Below, in pieces: positions 1 through 6,319 of a stretch of DNA of 13,319 bases (within the stretch, counting starts at the first letter, position 1; every line of letters begins with the position of its first letter). Origin of the DNA: Methanobacteriota archaeon (lineage in GTDB: Archaea > Thermoplasmatota > Thermoplasmata > RBG-16-68-12); contig VBME01000072.1 of assembly GCA_005878995.1 (NCBI GenBank), forward strand, positions 1-13,319, given 5' to 3'. The position numbers were made by a program, and so were the translations under genes. The notes under the pieces were generated by a model, which made no database searches, had not been told where the DNA came from, and was given only the letters and a program-made list of their open reading frames with translations.

Positions 1-222
1 GTACTTCGGGTCCGCGGTGGCTTTGGCCCGACCGCGTGCGTAGAACTCCCCCTCCTGCCCGACGCAGGCGATTCCCCAGCCATCCGGATGGCCGGTTTTC
101 GGGTTCGGCTGCGGGCATCCGAAATCCCGGTAGTTCCGGCCCGAATCCGCGAGTTGCCGGAACGCCATGAGCGTCTCGACAGGCACCGGCTTGCGGCTCA
201 TGAGCCCGAGCATTCGACACAT
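1..222 (-). CDS. Class II glutamine amidotransferase, N-terminal part (runs off the window)
   Basis: Reading the minus strand from ATG at 222 gives 74 codons beginning M-C-R-M-L-G-L and still open at base 1. In class II (Ntn-type) glutamine amidotransferases of the YafJ/COG0121 kind, Cys2 becomes the N-terminal nucleophile that releases ammonia from glutamine. The segment HPDGWGIA at residues 51-58 is the conserved substrate-pocket motif of this family. The start lies one base after the stop of the adenosine-specific kinase, so the two are almost certainly co-transcribed and probably translationally coupled. The acceptor domain or partner is not visible, so the ammonia-receiving substrate is unknown. 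What is seen: Cys2 and the DGWG motif. What is inferred: amidohydrolase or transferase activity. Confidence 0.85.
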   Translation of the reverse strand, partial: MCRMLGLMSRKPVPVETLMAFRQLADSGRNYRDFGCPQPNPKTGHPDGWGIACVGQEGEFYARGRAKATADPKY

Positions 223-223
223 G

Positions 224-715
224 TCAGCCCAGCTTGTACCCGATCTTGCGGAGGAACGCGATGCGCTCCGCACGCTCCTTCTGCGTCTCCACGCCCTTCG
301 CCCGCTCGCCGTCCACCACCCCGAGGACGCCTCGGCCCCGCGGGGTCTTCGCAACGACCACGTCCACGGGATTCGCGGTCGCCGCGTACACGGTCACGAT
401 TTCCGGCACCTCGCGGAGCGCCCGCAGGACGTTGATCGGATAGGCGTCCTGGAGGATCACGATGAAGAAGTGGCCCGCTCCGACCGCGAGCGCATTCTTC
501 GCGGCAAGGGCCTTCAGGCCGTCGTCGTTCCCCTCAACACGCACGAGGCACGGCCCCGAGGCCTCGCAAAACGCGACGCCGAACTTGATCCCGGGGACGG
601 ACCCGACGAGGGCTTCGTGGACGTCCTCCGCGGTCTTGATGAAGTGGGTCTGCCCGAGGATCACGTTGAGCCCGCCTGGATTCTCAATCGGGACCAGTTC
701 CGTGTCCACTTGCAT
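224..715 (-). CDS. Adenosine-specific kinase family protein
   Basis: A 163-residue protein that I recognise as the archaeal adenosine-specific kinase family (PF04008, formerly DUF355, type member PAE2307 of Pyrobaculum). Recognisable segments are the N-terminal NVILGQTHFIKT (residues 18-29), the central GIKFGVAFCEASGPCLVR (42-59), and the C-terminal GRGVLGVVDG followed by ERIAFLRKIGYKLG. The length matches the family (about 160 residues). Members bind adenosine or AMP; the catalytic role in cells is poorly established, so the name is inherited from the family. The start at 715 is supported by a TATA-like box centred about 27 nt upstream, implying a leaderless mRNA. A class II glutamine amidotransferase begins one base after its stop, so the two form an operon. 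Confidence 0.9.
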   Translation of the reverse strand: MQVDTELVPIENPGGLNVILGQTHFIKTAEDVHEALVGSVPGIKFGVAFCEASGPCLVRVEGNDDGLKALAAKNALAVGAGHFFIVILQDAYPINVLRALREVPEIVTVYAATANPVDVVVAKTPRGRGVLGVVDGERAKGVETQKERAERIAFLRKIGYKLG

Positions 716-737
716 CGCCGATGTATCGGGCCTCGCG

Positions 738-745
738 AATTAAAG
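738..745 (-). promoter_or_regulatory. TATA-like box for the adenosine-specific kinase operon
   Basis: On the minus strand the sequence CTTTAATT stands out in GC-rich surroundings. Its centre is about 27 nt before the ATG at 715, the spacing expected if transcription begins at the start codon (leaderless archaeal mRNA). No Shine-Dalgarno sequence is visible between it and the ATG. Confidence 0.55.
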
Positions 746-818
746 TCTTGTTGCGCCGCCTGAGGGTACGCTACGTGCAGGCGGAAGGGAGAGAGGCGTC
801 CTTTCTCATCGGCGGCGC

Positions 819-1133
819 ATGGCTCGGATCAAAGGGCTTTGGGCTCTGCTCGCCGGCGTCGAGGACCCCACGGAACGGGAGGAGCTCGCGCTCGTCGCGA
901 CGGCGATTCAGGTGCACTTCGTGAACCGCGTGGTGCACGAGCGGTCGGTCGTCGAGTTCATGTCGCTCCGGTTCCGGTGGGCCGGGTCCAAGACAAGGCG
1001 ACGATTGGACGCCCTCGTGGAGCTCGGAGTGCTCCGGTGCACGCGGGACCTCGCAGACAACTGGACGAAAGTCTTCGAGGTCGTCGACCGCCCCCATGTG
1101 CCCGCGGCGTTTGCCGTCGAACTGGGCGCGTGA
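819..1133 (+). CDS. Hypothetical protein, possible winged-helix fold
   Basis: A 104-residue protein of no family I recognise. Codons are rich in G/C at the third position, as in the sure genes nearby, which favours it being real. Residues about 36-68 could form a helix-turn-helix with a wing: VVHERSVVEFMSLRF, then the basic AGSKTRRRLDALVELGVLRC, then a short hydrophobic strand (TKVFEVV). That would fit a small DNA-binding protein, but this is an impression from residue pattern only. It is divergent from the adenosine-specific kinase gene and convergent with the 201-residue hypothetical gene, whose stop lies two bases beyond its own. The start is weakly supported: no good TATA box or ribosome-binding site precedes 819. 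Confidence 0.6.
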   Translation: MARIKGLWALLAGVEDPTEREELALVATAIQVHFVNRVVHERSVVEFMSLRFRWAGSKTRRRLDALVELGVLRCTRDLADNWTKVFEVVDRPHVPAAFAVELGA

Positions 1134-1135
1134 TG

Positions 1136-1741
1136 CTACCCCGGCCCGGTCGTGGCCCTCGTCACCCGCTCTAAGAATCCCGACGCGCGGATCGGTTGGT
1201 AGCAAAGCATCAGGAAGTCCGATGCCACGAAGACGAAGATTTCCTTGGGCACCCGCCGCACGGACCGATGGCGCACCGCCGCGACGGCCGCGTCCGGATC
1301 GAGCTCGAACGGGAATCCCATTCCCCGACTCGTCGCCGCCAAACGGCGGACCGCGCTCGCCTTCCGCGTGACGAGGGCCTCGTGCAAGGTGGACTCCCTG
1401 GGCTCTACGAAAGCACACGCGACGACTTCGGGCGGCTCGCGGATTCCGGGGTAGAGGCCCTCCCGAAGGGCGAAACCGAACGAGAAACCCGCGTGCGCGT
1501 TGCGCCGGATCCTGGAGAACCGATATCCCACGAAACCCTTGTTCGAGATGTACCGGCGGCGAAAATTCTCCATCGGCCATCGGAGCGGTCGATGAATCCT
1601 CTTGAACGTCGCCTCGATTTCCGCCTTCCGGTCGTCGTCCAACGAGAATCCGGAGTCCGTCGGAGGCGATAAGCCCTCGGGCCCGCCCCCTTCGCGGCGG
1701 GTATTCCACCGTGCGTTAGTCGCATTCCGTCGCGATCCCAT
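1136..1741 (-). CDS. Hypothetical protein, basic, about 170-201 residues
   Basis: An open frame of 201 codons on the minus strand, not recognised. From about residue 33 it reads like a real protein: an acidic-basic helix (LDDDRKAEIEATFKRI), an aromatic and arginine-rich stretch (WPMENFRRRYISNKGFVGYRF, about 55-75), and alternating hydrophobic segments ending in VPKEIFVFVASDFLMLCYQPI near the C terminus. There is no obvious signal peptide or transmembrane helix. The first 32 residues are arginine/glycine-rich and may not be translated. A TTG at 1645 lies about 28 nt after a TATA-like CTTATC and is an alternative start. It converges on the 104-residue gene with only two bases between the stop codons. 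Confidence 0.55.
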   Translation of the reverse strand: MGSRRNATNARWNTRREGGGPEGLSPPTDSGFSLDDDRKAEIEATFKRIHRPLRWPMENFRRRYISNKGFVGYRFSRIRRNAHAGFSFGFALREGLYPGIREPPEVVACAFVEPRESTLHEALVTRKASAVRRLAATSRGMGFPFELDPDAAVAAVRHRSVRRVPKEIFVFVASDFLMLCYQPIRASGFLERVTRATTGPG

Positions 1742-1754
1742 CGCCCACGGCTAA

Positions 1755-1762
1755 CTAGATAT
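1755..1762 (+). promoter_or_regulatory. TATA-like box upstream of the M1 aminopeptidase
   Basis: CTAGATAT is the only AT-rich run in this intergenic stretch. Transcription would begin near 1785, giving a leader of about 20-25 nt that carries the AGGTGA ribosome-binding site at 1794-1799. The same AT-rich patch read on the other strand could serve the divergent hypothetical gene, but its distance to the ATG at 1741 is shorter than usual. Confidence 0.45.
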
Positions 1763-1793
1763 GGGCTTTGCGCCTCCCCACGGTGACAGCGCC

Positions 1794-1799
1794 AGGTGA
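1794..1799 (+). promoter_or_regulatory. Ribosome-binding site deciding the aminopeptidase start
   Basis: AGGTGA, complementary to the 3' end of archaeal 16S rRNA, sits 7 nt before the ATG at 1807. It favours this ATG over the in-frame TTG at 1768. Confidence 0.7.
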
Positions 1800-1806
1800 A
1801 TCCATC

Positions 1807-4419
1807 ATGCCGAAAGCAACGACTCACCGTCTGCCCGACACGGTGCAGCCGGAACGGTACAGGATTGAGTTGCGGCCCGACCTCCGCCGGTTTACGTTCC
1901 GCGGGGAGGAGTCCGTTTCAATTCGAGTCCTGCAGCCGGTGAAGACGATCGAACTGAACGCCTTGGATCTGCGGGTCACCCAGGCGGCCCTGCAAGCGGG
2001 CAACGGGCCCCTGGTGCCCGCCGCGAAAATCGAACTGCTCAAGCCGGCCGAGCGATTGCGGCTGACCTTCGCGAAATCGATCCCCAAGGGCACCGCGACC
2101 CTGCATTTGGTTTTCGATGGGACCCTCAACGACGAGCTCGCGGGTTTCTACCGCAGCCGCTACACGATGGAAAACGGGTCGGAGGGCTACATGGCCGCGA
2201 CCCAGTTCGAATCCACGGACGCGCGCCGCGCGTTTCCCTGTTGGGACGAGCCCGCGACGAAGGCGACGTTCGACCTCTCCCTTGTAGTCCCGGACGGGAT
2301 GGCCGCCGTTTCGAACACCCCCGTCGCCCAGGAGAAGGACCTCGGAGATGGAACGCGCCTCGTCCGGTTCGCCGAGACGCCGCGGATGGCCTCGTACCTC
2401 CTCGCCTTCGTCGTCGGTCCCCTCGCGGCGATCGAAGGAAAAGCCCGCACCGGAACGAAAGTCGGCGTGTGGGCCCTCCCCGATCGGATCGCCCACGGCC
2501 GCTGGGCACTGGAGGAATCGACCCGGATCCTGGACTACCTCAACGAGTACTATGGGGTCCCCTATCCGCTCCCGAAACTCGACCACATCTCGCTCCAGGA
2601 CTTTGCGGCGGGCGCGATGGAGAACTGGGGTGCCATTACCTACCGCGAGCGCATCCTGCTCCTGGACCCCTCCACGTCGTCGACGCAGACGAGGCAGAAC
2701 ATCACCGGTGTCATGGCCCACGAGACCGCCCACATGTGGTTCGGGGATCTCGTGACGATGGCCTGGTGGGACGACCTGTGGCTCAACGAGAGCTTTGCGA
2801 CCTGGATGGGGACGAAGACCGTCGGCGCGCTTCATCCGGATTGGCAGATGTGGACCCAATTCCTCAGCATGGAGACCGTCCATGGGCTCGACCTCGACGG
2901 GCTCCGCAGTTCCCACCCGATCGAGGTCCCCGTCAAAGATCCGGCGGAGATCCGGGAGATTTTCGACGACATCAGCTACGCCAAGGGTGCCTCGATCCTT
3001 CGGATGCTCGAGCAGTTCCTTGGCGAATCGACGTTCCGGCGGGGCATCCGGAACTACCTCAAGGCGCACCGCTATGGAAACACGCGGACGGAGGATCTGT
3101 GGCGCGCGTTGGGAGCCGCGTCGGGTCAGCCCGTGGGACCCCTCATGGGCACGTGGACTCGCCAGACCGGGTTCCCGCTCCTCGACGTCCACGTGACTCG
3201 GGAGGGTGGGGACGCCAAACTCGCCCTCTCCCAATCGCGGTTCCTGTACAGTCACATCCTCGGTTCTTCCAAGGACGCCGCACGATGGAAGATCCCCGTG
3301 CGAATCGCTCGAGCGGGCTCGACGAAGACCACGAGCTTCCTCATGGAGAAGAAGACCGAGTCTCTGACCCTCGGACGGTCCCGCCGATCCCCGGACTCGG
3401 ATTGGATCAAGGTGAACGCGGGACAGTCGGGGTTCTACCGCGTCAACTATCCCGCGGACGAATGGAAGCGGCTTCGAAATGCCGTGGTCTCGGGAGAGCT
3501 GAGCCCGGACGACCGGATTGGCCTCCAGAACGATGCGTACGACCTGATGCGGGCCGGATACCTGCCCGCGACGACCCTCCTGGAACTCACGTCGGCATAT
3601 CGCGGCGAAGAGGACGCGACCGGTTGGCGGATGATCGCGGATTCGTTACACGACTTGGAGACGTTGGTTTCCTCGGAGCCGTATCTGGCTCGCTTCGATG
3701 CGTATGTGCGCGACCTGTTCCGTCCCGCCGGAGAACGGAGCGGATGGGAGCCGAAAGAGGGCGAGGGCCACCTCGACGCTCTCAAGCGGACGACCGTGCT
3801 GTATGCGCTCGGCCACCATGAGGACCGCGGATCGCTTGAGGAAGCGGCGAGGCGCTTCGCTCGGTATCTGAAAGACCCATCGACGCTCCACCCGGATCTT
3901 CGCGGGCTCGTCTACGCGCTCGTTGCCCAGGAGGCGGACGAGTCCACCTATGAGACCTTGTGGGAACTCGAGCGTAAGGCGGCCCTTCAGGAGGAGCAGG
4001 TGCGTCTCCTCGTCGCCCTCTCGCAACCGCGGGACAAGAGCTTGCTGCAAGAGACGCTCCGGCGCTCGCTCACGGATGCGGTCCGATCCCAGGATGCGGT
4101 CATCGTGATCACGAACGTCGCGGGGATCCGTCCCAGAGTCGGGCTCGACATGGCCTGGTCTTTCGTCAAGGACAACTGGGACGAACTCTACCGGCGGTAT
4201 GCGGAGTCCGGGTTCCTCATCCGGCGGCTCGTTCACATCGCGGAGGAATTCACGACGGCGGACGCGGCGAAGGATGTGGAGCGGTTCTTCCGAACCCGCG
4301 AGGCTCCGGAGGTCCGGCGAGCGGTGCAACAGGCGATCGAGAAGATTCGGGTGAATGCCGCTTGGCGGAAGCGGAACGCGAAGGAACTCGCGCGCTGGTT
4401 TGCGTCCCGGTCGGGCTAG
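1807..4419 (+). CDS. M1 family zinc aminopeptidase (tricorn-interacting factor F2/F3 type)
   Basis: An 870-residue cytosolic metallopeptidase that removes N-terminal residues from peptides. In archaea such enzymes finish the degradation of peptides released by proteasome or tricorn. The exopeptidase motif GAMEN is at residues 269-273 and binds the free amino terminus. The zinc site HETAH at 305-309 is followed after 18 residues by Glu328, the third zinc ligand in LNESFA. Tyr391 in DDISYAKG is the expected transition-state tyrosine. An N-terminal beta domain (about 1-200), the catalytic domain (about 200-430), a linker with QSRF, and a long helical ERAP1-like C-terminal domain (about 540-870) can be followed. 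It is somewhat longer than the roughly 780-residue Thermoplasma factors. There is no signal peptide. The ATG start is set by AGGTGA at 1794. It appears to be transcribed alone; 109 bp separate it from the next gene. Confidence 0.97.
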   Translation: MPKATTHRLPDTVQPERYRIELRPDLRRFTFRGEESVSIRVLQPVKTIELNALDLRVTQAALQAGNGPLVPAAKIELLKPAERLRLTFAKSIPKGTATLHLVFDGTLNDELAGFYRSRYTMENGSEGYMAATQFESTDARRAFPCWDEPATKATFDLSLVVPDGMAAVSNTPVAQEKDLGDGTRLVRFAETPRMASYLLAFVVGPLAAIEGKARTGTKVGVWALPDRIAHGRWALEESTRILDYLNEYYGVPYPLPKLDHISLQDFAAGAMENWGAITYRERILLLDPSTSSTQTRQNITGVMAHETAHMWFGDLVTMAWWDDLWLNESFATWMGTKTVGALHPDWQMWTQFLSMETVHGLDLDGLRSSHPIEVPVKDPAEIREIFDDISYAKGASILRMLEQFLGESTFRRGIRNYLKAHRYGNTRTEDLWRALGAASGQPVGPLMGTWTRQTGFPLLDVHVTREGGDAKLALSQSRFLYSHILGSSKDAARWKIPVRIARAGSTKTTSFLMEKKTESLTLGRSRRSPDSDWIKVNAGQSGFYRVNYPADEWKRLRNAVVSGELSPDDRIGLQNDAYDLMRAGYLPATTLLELTSAYRGEEDATGWRMIADSLHDLETLVSSEPYLARFDAYVRDLFRPAGERSGWEPKEGEGHLDALKRTTVLYALGHHEDRGSLEEAARRFARYLKDPSTLHPDLRGLVYALVAQEADESTYETLWELERKAALQEEQVRLLVALSQPRDKSLLQETLRRSLTDAVRSQDAVIVITNVAGIRPRVGLDMAWSFVKDNWDELYRRYAESGFLIRRLVHIAEEFTTADAAKDVERFFRTREAPEVRRAVQQAIEKIRVNAAWRKRNAKELARWFASRSG

Positions 4420-4528
4420 GTGGGCTCGTTCGGACGGACAGAGGACAACGCGGGCCGAAAACCCTGGTTCCGTTCATTGCGACCCGAGGGATAGGTTTTT
4501 CTCGCACGCGAACGGTGGGAACTCAGAG

Positions 4529-5029
4529 ATGGCATCCGTCCGAGTCAACCGCAAAGTCAGAGCGGGGAAGCATGCGATCCTGGATGTCTTCCCCGGACTG
4601 AGCCGTTCCGCCGCTTTCCGCGCGATCTTCCCCGACGGGCTTCGGGAGGAGGTCCTCCGCGACTGCCAGATTGATGTGGTCCCCGAGGACATGTACATGT
4701 ACATCGACGACAAAGCCGGAAACGTCGTCGCGGGACTCGGCTACTTGAAGGAAGGGGACGAGCGGATCCTCTATCTCGATGTCCTCCACGAGCTCACCCA
4801 CATCCGACAGTGGCACGCGGGCAAGGAGCTCTGGGACCGGCGTTACAATTACGTCGACCGGCCGACCGAGATCGAAGCGTACCAGGTCGCGGTCGACGAA
4901 GCGAGGCGACTCGGCATGACGGACCGCGAGATCGCGGACTACCTCCGCGTCGAGTGGACGAGCCGCGAGGAGCACGAGCGGCTCTGCAAACACCTCGGTG
5001 TCCGCAGCCCGGAGTCGCGCGCGGTCTGA
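4529..5029 (+). CDS. Small predicted metallopeptidase-like protein with HExxH motif
   Basis: A 166-residue protein whose central part carries HELTH at residues 87-91, preceded by a hydrophobic strand (ILYLDVL). It is followed by a downstream acidic motif, EIEAYQVAVDEA, with Glu114 and Glu116 as candidates for a third zinc ligand. HExxH followed by an E-x-x-A-type helix is the layout of gluzincin-like peptidases such as IrrE/ImmA. The family itself is not one I can name, and activity is inferred from the motif alone. There is no signal peptide or membrane helix, so it is probably cytosolic. The ATG at 4529 is chosen because a GGTGG ribosome-binding site lies at 4514-4518. The frame stays open upstream to 4355, but that part overlaps the aminopeptidase and is arginine-rich. 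It leads a four-gene run with csaA, Nudix and GNAT genes. Confidence 0.8.
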   Translation: MASVRVNRKVRAGKHAILDVFPGLSRSAAFRAIFPDGLREEVLRDCQIDVVPEDMYMYIDDKAGNVVAGLGYLKEGDERILYLDVLHELTHIRQWHAGKELWDRRYNYVDRPTEIEAYQVAVDEARRLGMTDREIADYLRVEWTSREEHERLCKHLGVRSPESRAV

Positions 5030-5075
5030 GGGAAGCCCTCAAATCGGGCCGGAGCGTTCCGCGAGATTCGGGACC

Positions 5076-5411
5076 ATGACGGGAATCGCGGTCGAGGACT
5101 TCCAGAAGGTTGAGATGCGGGTCGGGAAGATCGTCGGCGTTGAGGAGTTCCCAGAGGCCCGCAACCCATCGTACAAATTGAGGATCGATTTCGGTTCCCA
5201 TGGCGTAAGGAAATCGTCCGCGGCGATTCGTCCATGGTACCGCAAGGAGGACCTCCTGGGTCGGCACGTCGTGGCGGTCACGAACTTTCCGCCGCGGCAG
5301 ATCGGGCCGTTTTCCTCGGAGGTCCTGTGCCTCGGGGCCGTCCAGCGGGACGGCCGGGTCATCTTGCTCCGACCCGACTCGGAGGGGGAACTCGGTGCTA
5401 GGGTTGCATGA
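5076..5411 (+). CDS. csaA: CsaA-like tRNA-binding protein
   Basis: A 111-residue single OB-fold protein of the CsaA/EMAP-II/Trbp111 group, which binds the outer corner of tRNA as a dimer; bacterial CsaA has also been described as an export-related chaperone. The hallmark order is present: DFQKVEMRVGKI near residues 8-19, then YKLRIDFG, KSSAAI, YRKEDLLGRHVVAV, NFPPRQIGPF and SEVLCLG. The usual Gln in the KSSAQI motif is Ala here (KSSAAI), a small departure. Length matches stand-alone CsaA (about 110). It lies 46 bp after the HExxH gene, and its last 17 bases overlap the Nudix gene, so it is likely part of the same transcript. No strong ribosome-binding site precedes the ATG. Confidence 0.92.
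   Translation: MTGIAVEDFQKVEMRVGKIVGVEEFPEARNPSYKLRIDFGSHGVRKSSAAIRPWYRKEDLLGRHVVAVTNFPPRQIGPFSSEVLCLGAVQRDGRVILLRPDSEGELGARVA
5381..5385 (+). promoter_or_regulatory. Ribosome-binding site of the Nudix gene, inside csaA
   Basis: GGAGG lies 9 nt before the GTG at 5395. It is embedded in the coding sequence of csaA, which supports both the GTG start and coupled translation of the two genes. Confidence 0.65.
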
Positions 5412-5886
5412 GACCGGCCGCGAATTCCTCGTGCGGGCCTGCGGCATCTTGATTCATGACGACTCCGTGCTTGCCCACGAGGCGGACGACGAAGCCCGCG
5501 GCAAGAGCTACGCGCTTCCAGGTGGGCATCTCGAATTCGGGGAGAGCTTGGCCCTCTGCCTGGCTCGGGAGTTCTACGAAGAGAGCGGCCTCAACATTGA
5601 GGCCGAAAAGCTGAGCTATGTCCACGAGAACTTCTACTCCCTGAAGGGGACCCAGACGCATGAAATCGGGTTCTACTTCCTCGTCGACCTCAACTCGGAA
5701 TTCCCAGCGCCGGATGGTCGCGGTTACATCCCGAGTCTGGAGTCCCACATCCGCCTGAGGCTGCTCCCTCTGGCGAAGCTTCACTCCTTCGCCCTGATGC
5801 CCTCGTTCCTGCGGAGCCAGCTCCCGCAAGATGCCCGCGACCATTTCGCGCATCCCACCCGCCACTTGGTCTCCGACGAGCGATGA
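5395..5886 (+). CDS. Nudix hydrolase
   Basis: A 163-residue protein with a complete Nudix box at residues 44-66 that fits GX5EX7REUXEEXGU exactly, ending REFYEESGL. The glutamates at 59, 62 and 63 are the expected metal ligands. Nudix enzymes cleave a nucleoside diphosphate linked to another moiety. The substrate here cannot be read from sequence. LPGGHLEFGES before the box and the ETHIGF-like segment (THEIGFYFLVDL, about 105-116) are typical of small MutT/ADP-ribose-type members. The start is GTG at 5395, chosen for the GGAGG at 5381; it overlaps the end of csaA by 17 bases. The GNAT gene begins one base after its stop. Co-expression with csaA and GNAT is therefore likely. Confidence 0.93.
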   Translation: MLGLHETGREFLVRACGILIHDDSVLAHEADDEARGKSYALPGGHLEFGESLALCLAREFYEESGLNIEAEKLSYVHENFYSLKGTQTHEIGFYFLVDLNSEFPAPDGRGYIPSLESHIRLRLLPLAKLHSFALMPSFLRSQLPQDARDHFAHPTRHLVSDER

Positions 5887-5887
5887 G

Positions 5888-6319
5888 ATGCCGCTTCGCA
5901 TCCGCCGCCTGCGGCTCTCTGATTACGACGAATTGATGCGACTCTTCGAGGCTTGCGGCCTCGATCCTCGGATGCGGGGCCGTGACAGCCGAAGCTCCAT
6001 CGCCCATCAGCTGCGTGTGAATCGCGGCTCGTACCTTGGCGCTCTGGACGGCCGTCGCCTGGTCGGAGCGGTACTTGGAACCAACGACTCTCGGAAAGGC
6101 TGGATCAACCGCCTCGCAGTTCATCCGGACTACCGACGCAGAGGGATCGCGAAGCGCCTTGTGCGCGCGGCTGAGCGCGCCCTTCGTGCGAAGGGCATCG
6201 AAATGTTTGCCGCCCTTATCGAACCCGGGAATGACGCCTCCGTTAGAGTATTCCGGTCGCTCGGGTACGAAATCCTTCCCATGGTCTACGCCCGCAAGAA
6301 GCGGAACGAAGGCGTCTAG
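5888..6319 (+). CDS. GNAT family N-acetyltransferase
   Basis: A 143-residue GNAT protein that would transfer an acetyl group from acetyl-CoA to an amine. The acceptor is unknown; small stand-alone GNATs often act on protein N termini, polyamines or antibiotics. Motif A is clear: the beta-4 strand INRLAVHPDYR (residues 73-83) runs into the acetyl-CoA pyrophosphate loop RRRGIA (83-88) and helix KRLVRAAERALRAKG. The beta-5 segment MFAALIEPGNDASVRVFRSLGY (106-127) completes motif B. I chose the ATG at 5888, directly after the Nudix stop, over the in-frame ATG at 5831, because the extra 19 residues are proline/serine-rich and lie within the Nudix gene. Its stop overlaps the stop of the convergent kbl gene. 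Confidence 0.92.
   Translation: MPLRIRRLRLSDYDELMRLFEACGLDPRMRGRDSRSSIAHQLRVNRGSYLGALDGRRLVGAVLGTNDSRKGWINRLAVHPDYRRRGIAKRLVRAAERALRAKGIEMFAALIEPGNDASVRVFRSLGYEILPMVYARKKRNEGV

Noticed and set aside
771..1709. Long minus-strand open frame of 312 codons
   Set aside because: Its product is arginine/glycine/proline-rich without hydrophobic core pattern, and it overlaps two better frames. It is a typical shadow frame in GC-rich DNA.
1918..3255. Minus-strand open frame of 445 codons opposite the aminopeptidase
   Set aside because: Antisense shadow with no recognisable motif, caused by high GC and lack of stop codons.
2241..3821. Plus-strand open frame of 526 codons inside the aminopeptidase
   Set aside because: It lies out of frame within a gene whose GAMEN and HExxH motifs are certain; its composition is arginine/proline-rich.
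4691..4704. Tandem ATGTAC repeat
   Set aside because: Only about two copies, coding for Met-Tyr-Met-Tyr within the HExxH gene. Too short to be a meaningful repeat.
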